In this document: positions 60,396-64,000 of the stretch, piece after piece | Position numbering within the stretch: the stretch's first letter is position 1 | Layout: each line of letters opens with the position of its first letter | Assembly (NCBI GenBank): GCA_964510315.1 | Contig: CAZEAP010000022.1 | Span: 1 to 64,000, forward strand | Reading direction: 5' to 3' | DNA: 64,000 nt | Source of the DNA: CAZEAP01 sp964510315 | Lineage (GTDB): Bacteria > Planctomycetota > Brocadiia > SM23-32 | The notes under the pieces: generated by a model | Database searches by the model: none | Seen by the model: the letters and a program-made list of their open reading frames with translations, nothing else | Told to the model about the DNA's origin: nothing | Position numbers and translations under genes: made by a program

Positions 60396-60470
60396 TGGTG
60401 GGCCCAGCAGGATTCGAACCTACAACCCGCGGATTATGAGTCCGCTGCTCTGCCTTTGAGCTATGGGCCC
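60396..60470 (-). tRNA. tRNA with CAU anticodon, probably tRNA-Ile2 (lysidine type)
   Basis: Read on the minus strand, a 75-base cloverleaf including encoded CCA: acceptor GGGCCCA/TGGGCCC, D arm GCTC/GAGC, anticodon stem GCGGA/TCCGC with loop CTCATAA, T arm GTAGG-TTCGAAT-CCTGC. The anticodon is CAU. C4 and C5 of the acceptor are features used by TilS to recognise tRNA-Ile2, and the first pair G1-C72 argues against initiator tRNA, so Ile2 is preferred over elongator Met. This distinction is inference. Confidence 0.9.
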
Positions 60471-60525
60471 CCGAGGCCCGTCTAATTGAATATAGGCGCC
60501 TCCCCGCGCGAAGTCAAGCTGCTGT

Positions 60526-60554
60526 TTGTGCCCCGTCGCGCCCGCGGCTATAGT
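60526..60554 (+). promoter_or_regulatory. Candidate promoter of the hexosaminidase gene
   Basis: TTGTGC at 60526-60531, 17 bases, TATAGT at 60549-60554, 40 bases before the ATG. Confidence 0.45.
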
Positions 60555-60593
60555 GACGCCGGGTGCGCGATTTGTGCCGAGGAGGGAGTGGCC

Positions 60594-62954
60594 ATGGTGA
60601 TCGGCGTGGACGATCTGCTGCCCGTCCCGCAACGTGTCGAGGAGACAGGTGGCATACTGGACGTTGAGGGACGATACTGGCGGGTCTCGGCGGACTGCGC
60701 CGCCGATCCGGCGCTGCGCTGCAAGCTGGGTGAGGAACTGGCGGTCAGTTACGGGCGGTCGCTGTTTCTGCCGGACCATACCGCGGTGGCCGGCGAACCG
60801 CCCGTCCGCGATGCGGGGCCGCCGGCGAGGGAGCAGGCCTACCTCCTCCGGATCGGACCCGACGGGCTCTGGCTCCGGGGACACGACGTGGAGGGCCTCT
60901 ACTGGGGGCTTGTGACCCTGGAGCACCTGCTGGGAGACGGCCCGGAGCTGCCCTGCGCGGAGATAACCGACTGGCCGGCCTTCCCCCTGCGGGGACATCA
61001 CGACGACATATCGCGCAAGCAGGTCTCCCGCCTGGCGGACTTCCTGCGGATCATCCGGCGGCTCTCCCGTTACAAGGTCAATCTCTACACGCCCTACATG
61101 GAGGACATGCTCTACCTGAAGTCTCACCCGGACATCGGGGAGGGGCGCGGCCGCCTGACGCCCGACGAGGTCGCCGCCATCCACCGGGAGGCCGTCCGGC
61201 ACAAGGTGCTGGTGATGCCCACCTATTCGCTGATCGGCCACCAGGAGAACCTGCTGTCCAACCCCGACTACGCCCATCTGGGGCGCGAGGTCTTCCAGCC
61301 GATGAGCAGCCTGGACACGGCGAAGCCGGAGGTGCGCGAGTTCCTTGAGGAGGTCATTCGAGACGTTTGCGAACTGTTCCCCGGCCCCTATTTCCACGCC
61401 GGTTTCGACGAGACCCAGGGCATCGACGCGGAGGAGTTCCTCCGGCACGCCAACTGGTGCGCCCGGCAACTGAAGGAATGCGGCAAGATGATGCCCATGT
61501 GGGTGGACATGATCTACAACCACTTCGGCTACGAGATGCTGGACGAACTGGAGGACAACATCATCGCGGTCAACTGGGCCTACGGCTGCACCGAGGAGGT
61601 CCCGCACCACAGCGAACTGGCCGCCCACGGTCGGCCGCTGTGGGGGCTGGCCGGCTACAACAACGGGTGTGCGTTCGTGCCCGATTTCCAGCACGCCCGG
61701 TCCAACATCGACTGCTGGCGACGTGCGGGGCTGGAGACCGGCACCACGGCCCTGATGGCCTCCCAGTGGGGCGACAACGGCTATGAGAACCACCGCGACA
61801 TGTGCTGGAACCTGTTCGCCTATCTGGGGGAGGCGGCCTGGTCGGGCGAGCGGGCACGCCGGGAGGACTTCGAGCGGCGGTTCCAGTTGAGCTTCTACGG
61901 AACCGAGCTGCCCGGACTGACCGGCATCATCGAGGAGCTTCCCGGAGAGCTTTCCCTGGAGCCCGGCGAGTTCTGGAGGCATTTCCGGCGCAACGCCTTC
62001 GCGATGAGGCGCTGGGCGGAGGACAACCCCGACGCCGGGCAGCGGCTCAGGGAGGACGAGCGGCTGCTTTCCGAGGCCATGGAAACCCTCGCTGAGGCGC
62101 GGGATCGGGCAATAGAGAGGGAGGACCACCTGGAGCACTTTCGAGTGGCACTGCTCCGTTCGCTCAGCGTGGTGCACAGGATGCAGTTCGCCCTGCGGCA
62201 GCGCGATGGCCTTGAGGCCGAGGAATTGCAGCGGGGCGTGATGGAGGTGTGCGCGGAGCTGGAAAAAGTCCGCGAGGCATACGAAGCCGACTGGCTTCGC
62301 ACCAACAAGCGTCCCAACATCGAGGTGTCCCTGGCGGTCTATGACGAGGTGCTGGAGAGCTATACGGCGCTGCTGGAAGCGGTGCGCGGCGAGGAGGGCC
62401 CCCGCGACGGACATTACGTACTGGACCTCTCGGAGCACTACAACCGGAACTTCCTCCCCGTCGCCGGGCTGCCCATCGGCGAGTGGACGGTCAACGACGT
62501 GCCGTTTCTTTTCGCCGACGAGGAGAATACCCATGCGGGCTTCACCGCCTCGGACGGGCCGGTGGAGCTGCAGTTCCCGGCGCAGAAGGTGGCGGACCTT
62601 CACCTGATCGTCTCCGCCCACAAAGGGGAGGACGAGCCTCAGCCGGCCCTGGCGGTGGAACTGCTCCGGGACGATGAGGTGGTCTTTGCCGAGGAGCTTC
62701 TGAGCATCCGCCAGCTGTGCGACTGGTGGGCGCCCCTGGGCGAGCACATCTGGGCGGGCGGCGGGATGGACCACGTGGACCCCGAGCGCGTGCGCTACGC
62801 CCTCAAGCCCGGCCACATGTACGGCCTGACCGAGACCTGGAACTTCGACATCCCGGAGGGCCTCGAGGCCGACGCCCTGCGCATCCGCGCCCTGCGGGAA
62901 GAGGAAATCCGCCTTTTTGCCGTAACACTGGAGATCGAGGAGGAACAGGAATGA
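60594..62954 (+). CDS. GH20-like beta-N-acetylhexosaminidase
   Basis: A 786-residue glycoside hydrolase. An N-terminal GH20b-type domain (about 1-125, ending VEGLYWGLVTLEHLL) precedes a TIM barrel starting FPLRGHHDDISRKQ. The catalytic Asp-Glu pair is D272-E273 in YFHAGFDETQG, where the usual HxGGDE has Phe for the second Gly. TALMASQWGDNGYENH supplies the late barrel. The C-terminal 350 residues are helical, then a beta domain. No signal peptide is visible. ATG at 60594 has GGAGGGAG upstream. It overlaps the next gene by four bases, so glycan and ester cleavage appear coupled. Confidence 0.8.
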   Translation: MVIGVDDLLPVPQRVEETGGILDVEGRYWRVSADCAADPALRCKLGEELAVSYGRSLFLPDHTAVAGEPPVRDAGPPAREQAYLLRIGPDGLWLRGHDVEGLYWGLVTLEHLLGDGPELPCAEITDWPAFPLRGHHDDISRKQVSRLADFLRIIRRLSRYKVNLYTPYMEDMLYLKSHPDIGEGRGRLTPDEVAAIHREAVRHKVLVMPTYSLIGHQENLLSNPDYAHLGREVFQPMSSLDTAKPEVREFLEEVIRDVCELFPGPYFHAGFDETQGIDAEEFLRHANWCARQLKECGKMMPMWVDMIYNHFGYEMLDELEDNIIAVNWAYGCTEEVPHHSELAAHGRPLWGLAGYNNGCAFVPDFQHARSNIDCWRRAGLETGTTALMASQWGDNGYENHRDMCWNLFAYLGEAAWSGERARREDFERRFQLSFYGTELPGLTGIIEELPGELSLEPGEFWRHFRRNAFAMRRWAEDNPDAGQRLREDERLLSEAMETLAEARDRAIEREDHLEHFRVALLRSLSVVHRMQFALRQRDGLEAEELQRGVMEVCAELEKVREAYEADWLRTNKRPNIEVSLAVYDEVLESYTALLEAVRGEEGPRDGHYVLDLSEHYNRNFLPVAGLPIGEWTVNDVPFLFADEENTHAGFTASDGPVELQFPAQKVADLHLIVSAHKGEDEPQPALAVELLRDDEVVFAEELLSIRQLCDWWAPLGEHIWAGGGMDHVDPERVRYALKPGHMYGLTETWNFDIPEGLEADALRIRALREEEIRLFAVTLEIEEEQE

Positions 62955-64000
62955 ACTTCATTTTCATTATTTCCGACACGTTGCGCAGGGACCACCTGGG
63001 GTGCTACGGGAACGAGTGGATCAGCACGCCCCACGTCGACCGCTTCGCCGAGGACGCTCTGGTTTTCCTGAACGCCTATTCGGCCAGCTTCCCCACCGTT
63101 CCCCACCGGCGGGACGTGCTCACCGGCCGCTACACGGCCTCCTACACCGGTTGGGCGCCGCTGTCCGACGAGGAGGTGGTGCTCCCCGCCGTGCTGAAGG
63201 AGAAGGACTACCTCAGCATGATGGTCTGCGACACCCCCCACATCCTGGAAAACGGCTACCACTACGACCGTGGCTTCGACGGCTTCGAGTGGGTTCGCGG
63301 GCAGGAGTCGGATCGCTGGAGGACCTCCCCGGAAGCTCCCGAACATCCCTGCGACCCGGACAAGATCCGCAACCCCGAGATGCTCCAGAAGCGCCACCGC
63401 CGCAACACCGCCTGGTGGCGGCACGAGGAAGACACTCACGTGGCCCGCACCATGGCCGAGGCCGGCCGCTGGCTGGAGCGCAACTACGGGCGGGACGGCT
63501 TCTTCCTCTACGTGGACACCTTCGACCCCCACGAGCCCTGGGACCCGCCGCAGTGGTACGTGGACATGTACGATCCGGGCTACGAGGGTGACGTGGTGGA
63601 CTACCCGCTGTACTCGCGGACCGACTTTTTGGCCGAGGAGGAGTTGGAACACGCCCGTGCCTGCTACGCCGGAGAGGTCAGCCTGGTGGACCGCCGGGTC
63701 GGCGGGCTGCTGGAGAAGATCGCGGACCTCGGCCTCCTGGAGGACACCCTGGTGCTGCTGACCACCGACCACGGCTTCCTCCACGGGGAGCACGACGTCA
63801 TCGGCAAAAGCCTGATCGAGGGAGCGCAGATGTCATACATCCCCCTCTACGAGGAGATCTGCCACATTCCCCTCATTGTGTCCTTCCCCGGCGCCGGCGC
63901 GGAGAGGCCGGAGGCCCTCGTACAGCCGATGGACTTCATGCCGACCGTCCTGGACCTGGCGGACATCGAGCCGCCGGACAGCGTCCACGGGGAATCCTTC
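62951..64000 (+). CDS. Sulfatase-fold hydrolase lacking the formylglycine cysteine (partial)
   Basis: The first 350 codons of an S1 sulfatase/alkaline phosphatase-superfamily protein, cut by the window end. The N-terminal metal site is FIISDTLRRDHLGCYG; later ligands are in YVDTFDPHEPWDPP and LLTTDHGFLHGEHD. Where sulfatases have C-x-P-S/A-R, this protein has T49-V-P-H-R in FPTVPHRRDVLTGR, in register with the conserved L-x-T-G-R. No formylglycine can form, so it may be a phosphodiesterase or phosphonate monoesterase using threonine, or inactive. Start ATG overlaps the hexosaminidase stop (ATGA) after AGGAACAGGA. Confidence 0.85.
   Translation, partial: MNFIFIISDTLRRDHLGCYGNEWISTPHVDRFAEDALVFLNAYSASFPTVPHRRDVLTGRYTASYTGWAPLSDEEVVLPAVLKEKDYLSMMVCDTPHILENGYHYDRGFDGFEWVRGQESDRWRTSPEAPEHPCDPDKIRNPEMLQKRHRRNTAWWRHEEDTHVARTMAEAGRWLERNYGRDGFFLYVDTFDPHEPWDPPQWYVDMYDPGYEGDVVDYPLYSRTDFLAEEELEHARACYAGEVSLVDRRVGGLLEKIADLGLLEDTLVLLTTDHGFLHGEHDVIGKSLIEGAQMSYIPLYEEICHIPLIVSFPGAGAERPEALVQPMDFMPTVLDLADIEPPDSVHGESF

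Overview
The window is GC-rich bacterial DNA, about 49 genes on both strands plus one tRNA. It looks like a chromosome segment of an uncultured diderm, most probably Planctomycetota or a neighbouring PVC/FCB-type lineage. Pointers are a lipid A-type acyltransferase, an ExbB/ExbD operon, the MoxR/DUF58/DUF4159/BatA-like cluster, S1 sulfatases, several MtaA/UroD-like and TIM-barrel sugar enzymes, and remnants of a carotenoid locus (two CrtI-like desaturases and an aldehyde dehydrogenase). This assignment is inference; no rRNA is present. Palindrome-rich dispersed repeats lie in several intergenic gaps.

Layout. 1-650: tandem copies of a 294-base repeat. 791-9639: a complete F-type ATP synthase operon in the order Z-I-B-E(triple)-E-F-H-A-G-D-C. 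9955-16617: uvrA, a lipid A-type acyltransferase, a sugar nucleotidyltransferase, a PHP phosphoesterase and a UroD-like protein. 16765-20183 (minus): ExbB, ExbD and a TolA-like energy transducer. 20453-24592 (minus): a second UroD-like enzyme, a DUF6064 membrane protein, a sulfatase and an RraA-like protein. 24701-27456: a scrambled, decayed carotenoid locus. 27457-29375: a baeRF-type protein and a CooT-FmdE fusion. 29403-36263 (minus): a six-gene sugar catabolic operon. 36468-41545: PolX, LigA, type-4 uracil-DNA glycosylase and a DUF72 protein. 41788-42597 (minus): a lipase. 42932-60333: a ten-gene operon of secreted or membrane proteins around MoxR, DUF58 and vWA proteins. 60396-60470 (minus): tRNA with CAU anticodon. 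60594-64000: a GH20-like hexosaminidase translationally coupled to a sulfatase-fold hydrolase cut by the window end.

The most unusual system is the ATP synthase. It encodes a three-hairpin c subunit that keeps only one of three ion-binding carboxylates, beside a normal c subunit with a two-carboxylate, Na+-type site. Subunit a carries an insertion with two extra hydrophobic segments, subunit b has an extra N-terminal membrane segment, and the catalytic-head alpha subunit contains an inserted four-cysteine zinc-ribbon-like module. Together these suggest a hybrid rotor with a lowered ion-to-ATP ratio and a possibly zinc- or redox-responsive head. Second are the TolA-like protein with the SxxxH transmembrane motif and a C-terminal beta-sandwich-like domain, and the locus at 24.7-27.3 kb where gene pieces are joined at very short homologies.
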